A DNA stretch of 64,000 nt from Dromiciops gliroides (GCF_019393635.1 NC_057861.1:544952711-545016710); one strand, 5' to 3'. Shown: positions 1 through 11,532, counted from the stretch's first letter. Notes: generated by a model not told the origin, from the sequence alone. Translations and numbers: made by a program.

Positions 1-65
1 CACAAGCACTAGGTTAAGGACTCCTGATCTAGAGAGTAACCAGAAGCTGTTTATATATATATATA

Positions 66-207
66 TTTTTTTTAAACAAGGCAATGGGGATTAAGTGACT
101 TGCCCAGGGTCACACAGCTAGTGTCAAGTGTCTGAGGCTGGATTAGAACTCAGGTCCTCCTGAATCCAGGGCCAGTGCTCTATCCACTGCGCCACCTAGC
201 TGCCCCC
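66..207 (-). mobile_element. Marsupial CORE-SINE (SINE1/WSINE1 type)
   Basis: Read on the minus strand it has the tRNA-like head (ggggcagctaggtggcgcag), the B-box-like gagttctaatcc, and the CORE body ending at a T/A tail. A long near-identical duplication, tatatatattttttt(t)aaa, flanks it. All the SINE entries that follow are the same family unless stated. Confidence 0.92.
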
Positions 208-265
208 TATATATATTTTTTTAAATCCTCAAATAAGGAAGTTATATTCTTATGTTAATATTTAC

Positions 266-404
266 CCAAAAGAGAACCAATAGTTGATGAGGCTCGAGAG
301 AACCACGTAGCACACGCTGAGGGTCCCAGACATGGCCAGTGACACGAAACCCAAGCCACACAGCACACAGAGCAGGCTGAGACCGCCTACAGATATAACG
401 ACTC
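266..404 (-). CDS. LDAF1: LDAF1 coding exon 3
   Basis: The acceptor is TTTCCTTTCTCCAG|GAGTCGTT at 404, phase 1 in, completing GGA (Gly). The protein reads [19 protein letters not shown] and continues to [12 protein letters not shown] donor-like GG|GTAAAT follows, which would end the exon at 266. If it is not spliced there, the frame meets TAA at 264-262 after one more codon, giving a 134-residue protein. The longer human tail argues for splicing to an exon outside the window. Confidence 0.88.
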
Positions 405-3400
405 CTGGAGAAAGGAAAAATGCCAGTTACCAGAGGGCTCAGCCAAGTTACAAGGACTGCATTTGCACTCAGTGACGCAGATATGATTGATATTCTTTGA
501 TGGTGACTGGGCCTTAGTTAGAGAAAAAGTTCTCCAGAGTTCTCCCCTTCCCCTAGAGCAGGGGGAAGGAGGAGAAAGGAAGGCAGAGTATAAAGATGGA
601 TACCTTGTATTTTCAGAGTACTTGCCATCTGAAAAGTCTAGAATGTTTTCCTAGATACTTTCCAGAGAAAAATAAAGAAAAAATACGACAAAGAACTAGC
701 ACAGAGAGGCATAAAATCCCCTCTTCCAGGTCAAACAGCTACTTAAGGATTCCATCATAACAAATAATTTCTAATTTGCATCAAGAACTATAAGAGGGCA
801 AGATAAAAGTCTAAAAGGGACTTCTCAGCTTAATCAGAAGCACTTGGTCTAAGAGATTTTGACTAGAACAGACATAATATTGTATACGATTAAGTGCTCA
901 ATAAATTTTATTCAACTGAGTGGCCTTAGGCAAGTCACTTGACCTTTGGGATTCAGTTTCCTCTTCTGTAAAACTGAGGGTGTTGGGTTAGACTTCCCTG
1001 GCTTCCTTTAATTCCAACTAAAATTTCATCTTTTACAGGAAGCCTTTACCATCCCCTCTTCTTTTTTTTTTTTTAAAGACAATAGGGGTTGGGTGACTTG
1101 CTCAGGGTCACACAGCTAGTAAGATTCTGAGGCTGGATTTGAATTCAAATCCTCCTGACTCCACGGCTAGTGTTCTATCCACTTCGCCACCTAGCTGTAC
1201 TGTCCCCCATCCCCTGCCTCCCCATCCCCTCTTAATTCTAGTGCCTTTCCTCTGTTAAATATTTCCTATCTATCCTGGATATACTTTGCTTTGTATATAT
1301 TTGATGACATGCTATCTCACCTATTAGATTGTAGACTCCTTGAGAGCAGGGACCTTCTTTTGCCTCTTATTTTTAATCCCCAGTGTTTAGCACAGTGTCT
1401 GGCACATAGTAAGCACTTAATAATTATTGATTGGCAGATGATCCTTTAAGGTTCCTTTCAACTCTCCTTTTAGCCTCCTATGATTAACCCATTTTATGGA
1501 GAGAAAATATGAAATACCTTCCACTAATATAACTCCAACACAGGCAGCCAGAGACATCAGGACCACAAGCAGTAGAAAGATTCCAATGGGAATGGCAGAT
1601 ATCATAATGAACATCAGCAAGGTTAAGGCAACAAAGGGATGTTTATCGAGGTATCGACCAATTGGAGAGTTCATAAAAGCAATCACCTGTGGACAAAGGG
1701 GACACAAAGTTACTACATACAAGGTCACGCTGTCATTTTAACTACTTTAGGGGGGGGACAGCATCTCAAGGTCTTTTCTCCTGGTCATATTCCTAACATG
1801 ATTCTATTCTAGGTCAATAGTCGAAGTCTGGGTAAATAGTCAACCAAATTATGAGTATGGAATGTCCTGATAGATATGACAAAGCCAAAGAGACTTAAGC
1901 CAAAGGAATGGTTTGGGGTTTTTTAAAGTAGCATGGCATGGTCTGAACCTGTTGTTCGTCTTTTGTTTCAAAGAGGACCAATGACATCATGGGATGATGT
2001 TTTAACTCAAGTGTAAACTGGATTTAAGTGAAGCAGAGTTGCACAAAGTCATCAGCTTCATTCTTTCTTCCAGAGTCATTGAAGTCCAGTGGCAAGACAA
2101 AAGTCAGGACAATAGTTAATGGTCTGGGATGCAGTAGATGACTTTGGTGTCTTCGATGTCTGACCAAGATCTAAGCATTCCACAGCACTTGCTTCAGCCA
2201 CCTTTGTGACCGTTGGAACAAACTGTTCTTATCCATCCATTCTGACAGGGGAATTCTTCACATACTTGGGATAGATATCCCCCTAACTCACTGACCGTTA
2301 CCCTCAACTTGATTTAGCTTGTCTGCCAAGATGGTTTTACTGGGGTGTGGCTGCTTCTCATGCTTCAGGTTCTTGGAGCATGCAATAAAATATAGCACCT
2401 ACTACAAAGCAGATACACATTGAATGGAATTGTTCAGTCATTTTCAGTCATGTTTGACTCTTCATGACCCCATTTGGGGTTTTCTTGCCTTTCTTTCCTT
2501 AACTGTCAAATGCCAGGTTGGCCTCCATGACCCTGATGGTTCCTTTCAACTCTAAAAATAGTTGGTATAGAGCACTTTGCTAGGGACTGGGGATACAAAA
2601 AACAAAGAAAGAAAACAGAGCCTATCCTCAAGGAGTTTGCATTCTCTTTGGGGATACACCCAAACATCACTCACGTATGTTCCTTTTTCTCATCTTTCTT
2701 GGGGCTTCAGGCTCTCATCACCTCTTCTCAGTTGAACATCCTAGTTGGTTTCCATTCCTCAGGTTTATTGCCTCTAAATCTTTCTCCACTTTGCACCTGT
2801 AGCTCTTTGGTTTCAACTCCCCAGAATAAGATGCCCCCTCACCCTTCCTGGTATCCCCCTATAAAAGGGTCCATTTATATTGAGTAGTTTCTATTTAGAG
2901 TTAAGTAGCTTCTGTACTTAACTCAAAGGCAGTCCTATAGTTCCTTTTATTAAAGGTTCATTTACATTAACTATTTAAATAGTTTCTATACTTAACTTAA
3001 GGGCAGTCTCATAGTTCCCTTTGTTCTGTTACCCTATATACCCCTTCCTCAGTCCCCATCTTTGGGTATTACTAGCAATCTTGCTTTGTGATACTCCGAG
3101 TTATAGCTCCTCTGACACCATTAAAGACCTTATTTCTCCTGTATTGATTGTTTCATTAATTTTCAGGTTAACACCCCTCACCCTCCTTTTCAGCCTCCTT
3201 TGGTATGTTGTCTTCCCCTGTTATATTGTAAGCTTCTTGAGAGCAGGTACTGTCTTCCTTTTTCTTATTTATATAATATTCATATAATAAATGTTCCTTG
3301 GATTGAGTTAATCCAAGATACAACCAGCTGCCAAAGTGTCTTTCCTAAAAACCAGGTCTGACCACATCACTTCCTTACTCAATAAATTCCAATGACTGTC

Positions 3401-5863
3401 TGTTGCCTCTAGAATCAAATATAAGCTTCTCTGTTTGGCATTTAAAGCACTTCACAAATGGGCCCCAGCCTATTTCTCCAAAACTACATATTATTCCCAT
3501 TCCCACACTCTATGGTCAGGCCAAACTAGCCTTTTTGCTGTTCCTTATACACGTTCCCCCTCCCCCATTATCTTGTGCCTTTGCACTGATTCTCTCCTAT
3601 AGCTAGATTACACATCCCTTATCACTTCTACTTCTCAGAATCCCTAGTTTACTTCAAAATTTGGAATTCAAAACTATAAAAATATTTAGGGGCAGCTAGG
3701 TGGCACAGTGGATAGAGCACTGGCCCTGGAGTCAGGAGGACCTGAATTCAAATCCGGCCTCAGACACTTGACACTTACTAGCTGTATGACGCTGGGCAAG
3801 TCACTTAACCTCAACTGCTTCACCAAAAAAAAATGTTTATTATTTTAAAAAATACCTAAAAATGAAAACCCACTAACCTTTTGAGCTAAAAACATTGAGT
3901 TTAAAATAATAATATTTTTAAATCAAACTTTTACTCAAAGTACTTGATTTGCATTTAAAACAAGCAGTAAGTCTGATATATGAACTGAAATATTCTTATA
4001 AATAAAACAAAAGCATTTTAAAATTAAATTCATTGATTTTTTTTTTTAAAAAAAGATGTACACCAGGATGACTAGAGATGGTCCCAAATGTTTAAGGCAA
4101 TTGGAGTTAAGTGACTTGGCCAGGGTCACACAGTCTGAGGTAAGATTCAAACTCAGGTCCTCTCAACTTCAAGGCCTCTATCTACTCACTGCACACCTAG
4201 CCACCCCACCTCTACAGATACAAAAAGAAGCAAAAGATAGCTCCTGCCCTCAAGATACTAGCTGTGTGACCCTGGCCAAGTCACTTAACTTATTTGCCTC
4301 AGTTTCCTCATCTAAAAATGGGGATAATAACAACACCTACCTCCCAGGGTTGTTGTGAGGATCAAATGAGATAATGTTTGTAAGGCACCTAGCAAAGTAT
4401 CTACCACATAGCAAGTACTATATAAATGTTAAGTATTAATTATTATTATTGCTGTTCTTATTACAGTAGTAGTAGAAATATCCCCACAGGAAGTTCTTAC
4501 ACACTAATGAAATAACAGCTCTATACCAAAATAAGAAATATGTTTATATTATAGATGTGTGTGTACACATATTTATGCAGCAACAAATCAACAAACACTT
4601 ATTAGGCACCAATTATGCGCCATGCACTGTGCTAGGTGCTGGAGATAGATGGGTATATATATATACATACACACATGTATGTATGTATGTATAAATATGC
4701 ATATATATGTATGTATATGTATAATTACAGACACAAAAACATTTGTGTGACATGTGTTTATATACATACAAAGTGCTAAGGAGAGAAAAGTTTTCTAAAC
4801 CCAAGGGTTAAAACCATTTCTAAGGCACTGTCCCATCTGCATCTCAACAAGGGTATGAATACACACAATGCTTTGCATACCTGGAAATAGAAGAACCAAC
4901 AACAAAAACAGCATTGGTTCTGGGCCACTTCTGAATTCAATAGCTGTTTAGTGGGTCCTGAGTTTTCAGGAGAAACTGGTCTTGACTTGTTGCCCCTTAT
5001 TAAGCTAGCTCCACTCTTTGATAAAGGGAACTAGCTGGACCATTAAGTGTGAATCACTCAAACCGCCAGGTTGGAGGCTACCATATAAGGAGGAAAAGGA
5101 GGAGTCCCGTGGGATTTAGGACACTTTGCTGATTGTCAGCTGATCTTTCTTACTGGTGAGGTGGTGGGGGTAGGGGTGGTTAGGGTGGTAAATAACATAC
5201 CAGATTGCTCCCCTTCTCCTAGTGATCCATGCTCCCTAAAATAAAGACCCTGTGCTTTCTTTAAAAACTTGACCACCTTATTGCTCAAGAGGGAAACAAG
5301 GGGACACCTTAAAATGTTTTCCCACTGCTGTACCTAAAACTGCCTTACTCCAAGAGGGACTAGGTTGGTCTATACCAAAGTAACTGAATGCTCTACTTAA
5401 AATTATCATGAGCATGGCCATAGGCAACTAATTTACAGGAGTTACAGTTCTGTATATGTGGAGAAAGTTTACACACCGGGATTTCCTTACACTCTGGAAA
5501 TCACTGGACCAGGAACACAATACTGTAGAATCTGATTGTAAAAGACAAATTTGTTTTGCAAGAGTATACATATTTGTAATAGGTTTCATTTTTCTTGCCT
5601 TCTCATTGAATGAGGGAAGGAGAGAATTTGGAACTGGGGTGGGGGGAAGAATAAATAAGTCTCAATACTTAACTTTTTTCATTTTTAAAAAAAGAATGTA
5701 GAGGCAGCTTAATCTTATAATAAAGGGTCATGTTCAGGCAACAGGCAGCCTGAGGATGATTCAAACTCACCTTGGAGTTGCTCTGGATGGAATTGATCAA
5801 TGAAGCTAGCTTCTTCTGCAGCTCCTGCAAATCTCTGGATGTACTGGAGGTCTCCATTTTCAT
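266..5863 (-). CDS. LDAF1: LDAF1 (TMEM159/promethin), lipid droplet assembly factor 1, coding span; last exon probably off the left edge
   Basis: LDAF1 is a small ER and lipid-droplet membrane protein that pairs with seipin and marks where droplets form (established for the family). Three exons read in order 5771-5863, 1518-1686, 266-404 and join in phase. They give about 133 residues against 161 in human. The start has the family signature [15 protein letters not shown]. The middle exon carries [13 protein letters not shown] followed by a long hydrophobic hairpin rich in L, I, V and M. The third exon gives [17 protein letters not shown] and a second hydrophobic stretch ending near NYWFS. The human protein continues about 30 residues past the matching WFS, so a last exon to the left of base 1 is expected. 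The gene faces away from DNAH3. Identification rests on recalled human sequence and is strong. Confidence 0.93.
905..1020 (+). mobile_element. MIR
   Basis: ggccttaggcaagtcacttga and cagtttcctcttctgtaaaa. Confidence 0.65.
1020..1445 (+). mobile_element. L2 LINE 3' end, split by a SINE
   Basis: After the SINE at 1063-1206, the text gtagactccttgagagcaggga and gcacagtgtctggcacatagt followed by aagcacttaataattattg is the L2 3' terminus. It sits in the LDAF1 intron, 70 bp from coding exon 2. Confidence 0.75.
1063..1206 (-). mobile_element. Marsupial CORE-SINE
   Basis: Inserted in an L2 3' end; head slightly altered (cctagctgtactgtcccc region). Confidence 0.88.
1518..1686 (-). CDS. LDAF1: LDAF1 coding exon 2, membrane hairpin
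   Basis: The acceptor is CCCCTTTGTCCACAG|GTGATTGC with the exon starting at 1686. The donor is GTGGAAG|GTATTT with the exon ending at 1518. It is 169 nt long, phase 0 in and phase 1 out. It encodes [18 protein letters not shown], then about 37 strongly hydrophobic residues broken by a proline (AIPIG). This is the predicted membrane hairpin that inserts in the ER and partitions to droplets. Confidence 0.93.
1946..2375. repeat. Unclassified interspersed repeat
   Basis: caaagaggaccaatgacatcatggg and cacaaagtcatcagcttcattc resemble a text I recall as recurrent in marsupial genomes, but I cannot name the family. It is not coding. Confidence 0.4.
3110..3305 (+). mobile_element. L2 3' end fragment
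   Basis: Holds taagcttcttgagagcaggtac and a terminal ataataaatgttccttg; partial copy. Confidence 0.6.
3335..3645 (+). mobile_element. L2 LINE, late ORF2/3' UTR part
   Basis: Text such as ggcatttaaagcacttcacaa and gggccccagcctatttctcca with gtgcctttgcactgat follows the L2 C-terminal coding region. It is plus oriented and decayed. Confidence 0.7.
3689..3833 (+). mobile_element. Marsupial CORE-SINE
   Basis: Full head and body, short A9 tail. Confidence 0.92.
4090..4208 (-). mobile_element. Marsupial CORE-SINE, diverged
   Basis: Shortened body (cacacagtctgaggtaag lacks the usual spacer), so an older or deleted copy. Confidence 0.75.
4240..4450 (+). mobile_element. MIR (THER1-type), near full length
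   Basis: gctgtgtgaccctggccaag, cagtttcctcatctaaaaatg, ggttgttgtgaggatcaaatg and an L2-like tail. Confidence 0.75.
5570..5700 (+). mobile_element. L1 3' end fragment
   Basis: The piece gagggaaggagagaatttggaact followed by an A/T tail matches the last part of the L1 copy at 32150-32460. Confidence 0.5.
5771..5863 (-). CDS. LDAF1: LDAF1 first coding exon
   Basis: The ATG is at 5863-5861 with A at -3. A second in-frame ATG lies two codons later, and either could be used. The 93 coding bases encode 31 residues containing [15 protein letters not shown], ending at ...NSK. The donor reads CTCCAAG|GTGAGT, with the intron starting at 5770, phase 0. The 5' edge of the exon is unclear. An AG at 5881-5880 is possible, but the upstream pyrimidine tract is weak. 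Confidence 0.88.
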
Positions 5864-6107
5864 TATCCTTCTTTCCTACCTGCTCAAGCTTCCTCAGTCA
5901 GGTGGCAAACAAAATAACCCAACTCTATTTCACATGTCTCTGTTTACTTCTTGCTGTAATTAAGAGAAGAAAGTCAATTCTTCATCAATTAAGGGGTGGC
6001 AACAGATCAGATCAAAGTACTGTAGCTGCTGAGCATAACCTCTAACAAAGGTCCTACTTTCCTCCATGAAGGGCCTATCTGACCAACTCCCACTGACACC
6101 AAACTCA

Positions 6108-6261
6108 CCTTTTTTTTTTCCTTTTTGCAGGGGAATGGGGGTTAAGTGACTTGCCCAGGGTCACACAGCTAGTAAGTGTCAAGTGTCTGAAGATGGATTT
6201 GAACTCAGGTCCTCCTGAATCCAGGGCTGGTGCTTTATCCACTGCACCATCTAGCTGCTCC
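6108..6261 (-). mobile_element. Marsupial CORE-SINE
   Basis: Flanked by caaactcacc repeats at 6099 and 6263; lies in LDAF1 intron 1. Confidence 0.9.
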
Positions 6262-7114
6262 TCAAACTCACCCTTTGTAGACGCCCCCTGCCATTTACTA
6301 ACATACCACATATTTGAGTTCTGGATTTGTATTGTCTTGAATTTCACTCTAATTGCTTTAAATACCCAGTCCTCTCAATGTCTCTAAAAACTGATTGTGC
6401 CCACAGCACTATGCTAGCCTCATAGCAGGTTTTCAATACATACCCATTAAGAACTGAAATGACATCAAACCTGAATGGTACAAAGGTGAACTGAGTCTAA
6501 AACCATGCTCATCCTCTTTTTCCCCTATCTCCAAGTGACCCATTTGGTTTGTAATATCAACCCGAAAATGATCTTATCTCAAGTCCTGTTCTACTTGAGT
6601 AGTTCCCAAGCTTATTCAAGATTTATTTGATTTCTAAAGCTCTTTTATATCAAAAAGCCAAATTCGGTAGTGGTTGTATCTAACATTACAAAGCCCCTAA
6701 GAGCTCCTGATCAACAAGTATTTACTTAATTCCTGTCATAGAGACCGGATATTTATAAATCAAATCATACCCCATATGTACTAGAGACATTTGATACAGT
6801 AATAATACAGTAAAGCAAAAAAGTATTTTATAAAGCAAATATCCCCTTCTGATCTTATGCGTCAAGCATAGATTTTCAACTCAGGTCTGCCTAAAATAAT
6901 CCTTCAGCAATAGCTCCAGGTTTAGGGGCATCCTATTGATTCTGTTTATCTCATCTCTGCTCTAGGCAGCCTTGTCCTCCCCAGGCCACTTCTTCATGAG
7001 CTGAGAAACTGGAATCATTACATCAATAAAGCTTTCCCCTCCCCATCTGTCACCAAGCCCATACAGGCATCAACACCAACTCCTGTTTCTAAGGTTCTTT
7101 ATTACTCCGCTTTG

Positions 7115-7260
7115 GTATCTAGACAGTGATTTTCAACCTTTTTTTTGTATGTCAAGGACTCCTTTGGAAATCTAATAAAGCTTGTGGCTTCCTACTCAGA
7201 AGAATGTTTTTAAATGCATAAAAATACATAAGATTACAATGGAAACTAATGATATTGATA
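7115..7260. mobile_element. hAT-type DNA transposon remnant
   Basis: cagtgattttcaaccttttt and gtcaaggactcctttgg open it, then aaatgcataaaaatacataag. Similar text in another copy lies at 16.02-16.14 kb. Confidence 0.45.
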
Positions 7261-8072
7261 TAGTTTCACATATATATACACATATATGGTTATATGGTTA
7301 TAAATAACATGTAAATACATACATGCAATATGTTTATATATGTACATGTTATAAGCAAGTGTATTTATATATTATATACATGCATATATGTATATCTGCA
7401 TATACACGTATATGTATAAAAACAATTTCACGAAGCCCAAGTGAAGGAAGTCTGGCTAGGCCATTTCATCCAAAAAAAAGGAATAAACCCCAGCAACTCC
7501 CAGAGGCAACAACCCAACCCCCACAGGGAGAAGACAGGGCCTTACCAATCTGTCTGGACAAATTTTATAAGTTAGAGTTCAGGGAGGGAAGCCAACATCC
7601 TACTCTCATTCCTGATCCCCAAAGTAAATACTGCCTCTTTCTCTCCCTCACTCTACCCTTCTCCTGGGGGCCAAACTGTCACCCCAACAACATTCTAATC
7701 CAGAGCTCAGAGCTGAGACTGGGCAGAATTGGGCTGGGGTAGGATCGCGATCTTTCCAATGGAGAAAGGAGCACCAGGGCTCCCCTCTGTACCTCTCCCT
7801 TCTTAGATCCTCATATACCAGTATTTCCTCCTTCCCAAACCTCAGACCCAACTCAGGGCTCTTGGTTCCCAAAGGGCCCCGAAAGTTAGGGAGCAGAAAG
7901 ACCCTAGTTCCCTTTAGGGCCGCAAGGAGAGAGAAGGGATTGAGGGAGCGGTCACCCCTTTCCTAAACACAATGTATGTTTTGTTTTGTTCCGGGAGCGG
8001 GGGTGGAGGCAGCCAGTGCTTCCCGCTCCCCCAGCTCCCTCCCTTCCCAGCTCAGACACCCAGGACTCTCAC

Positions 8073-8250
8073 CTGGTCTGGACTCCCTCCGCAAGCTCCA
8101 GCCGCCCCAGACCCCGCTGCCCATCCGCTTTGGCCAGCGGAGCAGAGTCCCGAGGGTCTCCCAGCTGCACGCGGGAGGAGGCGGGGAGACGGTAAAGGCG
8201 GAGGAGAAGTCGGATCCAAAGCAGACGCACGTAGGGGGAGGGAGCTGGGT
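8073..8250 (-). promoter_or_regulatory. LDAF1: LDAF1 non-coding first exon (5' UTR), approximate 5' end
   Basis: On the minus strand a near-ideal donor, CAGACCAG|GTGAGA, ends an exon at 8073 inside the CpG-rich block. No LDAF1 coding frame runs through it, so it would be the 5' UTR exon spliced to 5771-5863. The upstream limit near 8.25 kb is a guess set by the GC/CCAAT boxes just beyond it. Confidence 0.6.
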
Positions 8251-8280
8251 GACAGCCGACCTCGGCTTCTCTCCGGGCCC

Positions 8281-8298
8281 TTCCCCGCCCAATCCGCC
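8281..8298. promoter_or_regulatory. GC box plus CCAAT motif
   Basis: The plus strand reads ttccccgcccaatccgcc: an Sp1-type CCCCGCCC directly joined to CCAAT. It lies about 210 bp upstream of the LDAF1 donor. Spacing and base content suit a TATA-less promoter. Binding is inferred. Confidence 0.45.
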
Positions 8299-8764
8299 TC
8301 CCGCAGCCGGCACCACCCCTTCTCCGCTGGGTCCCCTCTTAGCCTAGCCAGGAAAGGAGCTCCACCCAAGCCTGGGACGGGGTCGGTTTGGAGGAGCTGT
8401 GGACAGCCCGGGGCGGAGCGCAACGCTATAGCTGAAGGAGCGCTAGGAGAAGCCGGAGAGGTTTGGGGCGAGCGGGCGGAGCAACTGGACTGGGATAGTC
8501 AGGGGGAGACAGCTGGTGCTCATTGTGGATGGTGGTGGCGTGTCCGTGCAGGGCCAGCTTGTGGTGTTGGCTTTATGCACGGGGCAGTCCCTTACAGTTC
8601 CCTCCCCGCTGGGCTTTGGTGGAGAAACCAGGGTACCAAATAAATTCACTAACGTCTTACTATGAGTAGTACTTCCTTTCTTACAAAAGGCGGGGGAGGA
8701 GCCTAAAGGAATTCATCTCTAATGGGAGAATTCTGAGCCCTAAAATGTCCTTCTCAATGTCTTG

Positions 8765-8766
<2 letters not shown>

Positions 8767-8829
<63 letters not shown>
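8767..8829. repeat. (GT)n microsatellite, about 31 units
   Basis: Uninterrupted GT run about 200 bp from the CpG island. Confidence 0.97.
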
Positions 8830-8830
<1 letters not shown>

Positions 8831-8839
8831 CTAGTCAAG

Positions 8840-9360
8840 TCAAGAAGCCTTTATTAAAATTTATTAAGCGTCTATTCAGTGCCAGGCACTGCTAAACTCT
8901 AGTAATACAAAGGTAAAAGACAGTCCCTGCTTTCAAGAAACTCACTGTCGAAGTCGGGGAGGTAAGTAGATACCAAGAAGATAAAGACGGAATAAATTGA
9001 AGATAATCTCAGAGAGGAGACACTGAGATTAAGAAGGATCGGAAAAGGCTTCTTGCAGAGAGCGAGATTTTAGGTCAGAATTGAATGCAGCCTGGAAAGC
9101 TAGGCAGTAGAGATGACAGGTGACAGTTCCAGGCAGGGGAGACAGCTAGTGAGAATACTAGTCTGAAAAGTCATTATATTGGAGGAGCAGTACAGAGGCC
9201 AATGTTGCTGAATTACAGCAACATTGTACGGTCTAAGAAGATTGGAAAGATAAGAAGGGGCCAACCTGAAAGAGAGATGGCTGTGTACTGAGCAAGGCAG
9301 AGTTAAATGTCCTACCCATAGTCCCAGAGAGCATCAGTATGGGAGAGAGGATGTGAACTT
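8840..9360 (-). mobile_element. L2 LINE 3' part, antisense
   Basis: aagcctttattaaaatttatt, gtgccaggcactgctaaac and agacagtccctgctttcaag are the reverse of the L2 tail. The next 400 bp continue with antisense 3' UTR. It lies just outside the LDAF1 promoter. Confidence 0.7.
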
Positions 9361-9469
9361 TAGGTCCAGCATCCCATCATTTGACACCACGTTGCCTCTC
9401 CAGGTCCTGAACTCCTTCCACTATATCCTCCTGTTTCTCTATATACGAGCAGATGAGTTCAATGTGATC

Positions 9470-9700
9470 TAGTGAGAAACGACATCCTTTGCTGGATTGA
9501 ACGCTAGATCTAAGAGTCCAGCGATCTGAGCTCCACCACTTATTAACCATGTGACCTTGGGCCAGTCTCTTAACTTCTGTGAATTTCAGTTTCTTCATCT
9601 CTGAAATAATAACACTTGCAACTACCTCACCCACACGCTGTTGATGAGGACAAATTGAGATTATGAAGACAGAGTGCTTTACAAATCTTATTTGATATTT
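9470..9700 (+). mobile_element. MIR
   Basis: accatgtgaccttgggccag and cagtttcttcatctctgaaat. Confidence 0.65.
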
Positions 9701-10337
9701 GGAGGAAATAGAACTTAAGTTTTCTCTAAGGGGAAACTTTTCTTTCTGTTATAATTCCCCTCCCTCCTGTGCTTCTGACTGTCCTGGACTTTGCCGCTCT
9801 GACCATGACTTAGCTGTCTTCTTATCCTGCATCTTCCCTCAGCCATTGAAGAGAGTGGAGCTTTTCCTGATGGAGAAGTGGGGGGGTTGGGTGGGGGGAG
9901 TGATCTCCATTTTAGGGATAGAGCCAGGCTAGTAGGTTCTGACTTTCCAAACTCGCCACAAAGCCCTCTCATCAGTACTTTCCCTTCCCTTCTCCCTTTA
10001 ATATTTTGCTTCTCTCCCCCTACCACCCACCTTAGAATATAAGCTAGAAAGTTCACTGGGACCAAGATGAATGATTATTTTATCTACTCACACCTTAAGT
10101 GCTGGGCACTTAATTAATTCACACTGGGCAAGTATATTGTATTAGAAGAAAGTACCAAGATTTTGAAGTTTAATCTGGGTACAAAGGGTACTCGCCAAAG
10201 GATGGAGATAAGATTTATCTAAGACCAAGATATGTTGCATCCTGGTTTCTCTGCCTAACTTTTTATACAGAGAAGGCCTGTGTGAATGTCCTAAAGCCCT
10301 GGATACACTGATTACAGGAGAAGTGGAGGCCACACTT

Positions 10338-10489
10338 ATTTTTTCTTCTTTTTTGGGGGGGCAAAGAGGATTAAGTGACTTGCCCAGGGTCACACAGCTA
10401 GTAAGTGTCAAGTGACTGAGGCCAGATTTGAACTCAGGTCCTCCTGAATCCAGGGCCTGTGCTTTATCCACTGTGCCACCTAGCTGCCC
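10338..10489 (-). mobile_element. Marsupial CORE-SINE
   Basis: Target repeat gaggccacacttatt / gaggtcacacttatt on the two sides. Confidence 0.92.
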
Positions 10490-10504
10490 AGAGGTCACAC
10501 TTAT

Positions 10505-10663
10505 TAACTGTTAATGTTATATATCACAAAATCATAAATGAGAACAGATTATTAAAATTCTAGTGTGAGCATTTACCCCCTCAAAACTTAGCAAATGCTA
10601 CACATCGGGGATCAATTTATTGTTTTGTTGATTGTTATTTGAGATTTAAGAAAGTAGTTTATC
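10505..10663. repeat. Three-copy repeat family, copy 1
   Basis: ctagtgtgagcatttacccc and ttattgttttgttgattgtt. It shares long runs with 16255-16470 and 45205-45410. Family name not recognised (MER-type). Confidence 0.6.
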
Positions 10664-10678
10664 GACTGGTAGATTTTT

Positions 10679-10824
10679 TTTTTTTTGGTGAGGCAATTGG
10701 GGTTAAGTGACTTGCCCAAGGTCACACAGCTAATAAGTGTTAAGTGTCTAAGGTCAGATTTGAACTCAGGTCCTCCTGACTCCAGGGCCAGTGCTCTATC
10801 CACTGCGCCACCTAGCTGCCCCAT
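10679..10824 (-). mobile_element. Marsupial CORE-SINE
   Basis: Perfect 15-bp duplication gactggtagattttt at 10664-10678 and 10825-10839; it cuts the three-copy repeat at 10.5-10.66 kb. Confidence 0.94.
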
Positions 10825-11069
10825 GACTGGTAGATTTTTGAGGTAGAGGTGACTTGAGAGATATTTAGTCCAACTCCATATTTTACAGATGAGGAAGCTG
10901 ATGGGTGATGATTACTTTCCCCTCTGAGATTGTGGGGTAAAAAAGCCATTTATGACTTTAGAACACTTAAATATGCTATATATGAGAGATTCTACTGGTT
11001 ATAGTGGAAAAAACATTGAATCTAGAAGGCCTGGATCAAAATTTCACCTCTATCTCTTACTAGAGGTAG

Positions 11070-11470
11070 TCTTTTTTTTTAATTAATTGCGATGACTATA
11101 TCGGTTTTGGGTAAGAAAATTTTATTACTGTTATATACCAGTAAAGGATTGACCATGAGTCTTCCTAACTTTTCATGGTCTCAGGCTCTGTGGTAGAGAA
11201 AGCAGAGTTTCAGCTTGGCATCTAGCTAGAGCAGGAGAAAAGACCCATGCTGTCTCCAGCACATGGTCTCAAGGACACTCAAGAGAGTTCAGAAAACCTA
11301 AAAGCCAAAGAGCCAAGAGTGTGGGCCAAGAGAGAGCTTGTGGCCTTTTCCAAGAGTTTTTATCCTCTTTCAATAGAGGTGGATCATTATACATTGACCA
11401 AAGCTAATTGTTTAGCATCATTCAGTTCCATTGGTTGACATGACTTGAGGGTGGTCTACATTAAAATGAA
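11070..11470. other. Stretch with no recognised feature
   Basis: Intergenic and non-repetitive by eye. I see no splice-bounded frame and no known repeat text. Confidence 0.4.
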
Positions 11471-11532
11471 CTCTTCAGATGACATCAGGGAGAATGTAAA
11501 AGACTCTCACTGAAGGGCAAAAGCAAAGTCCA

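Larger units (their letters stand above)
7950..8560. promoter_or_regulatory. CpG island, LDAF1 promoter
   Basis: This is the only long stretch in the window that is both GC-rich and dense in CpG (for example ccgggagcgg, gcacgcggga, ggcggagcgc, gcgagcgggcgg). It contains no transposable elements, whereas both flanks do. It overlaps the LDAF1 5' UTR donor. Long open frames across it on both strands are expected from high GC content and are not genes. Confidence 0.85.

Noticed and set aside
8041..8140. CpG island as the DNAH3 promoter
   Set aside because: No plus-strand donor in a frame or position that clearly leads to the exon at 25071. The strong donor at 8073 is on the minus strand and suits LDAF1.
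7972..8643. 223-codon open frame on the plus strand (and overlapping frames on both strands)
   Set aside because: It lies in the GC-rich CpG island, where stop codons are rare by composition. Low-complexity P/G/A/R content, no family match, and the frame is crossed by the LDAF1 5' UTR donor.
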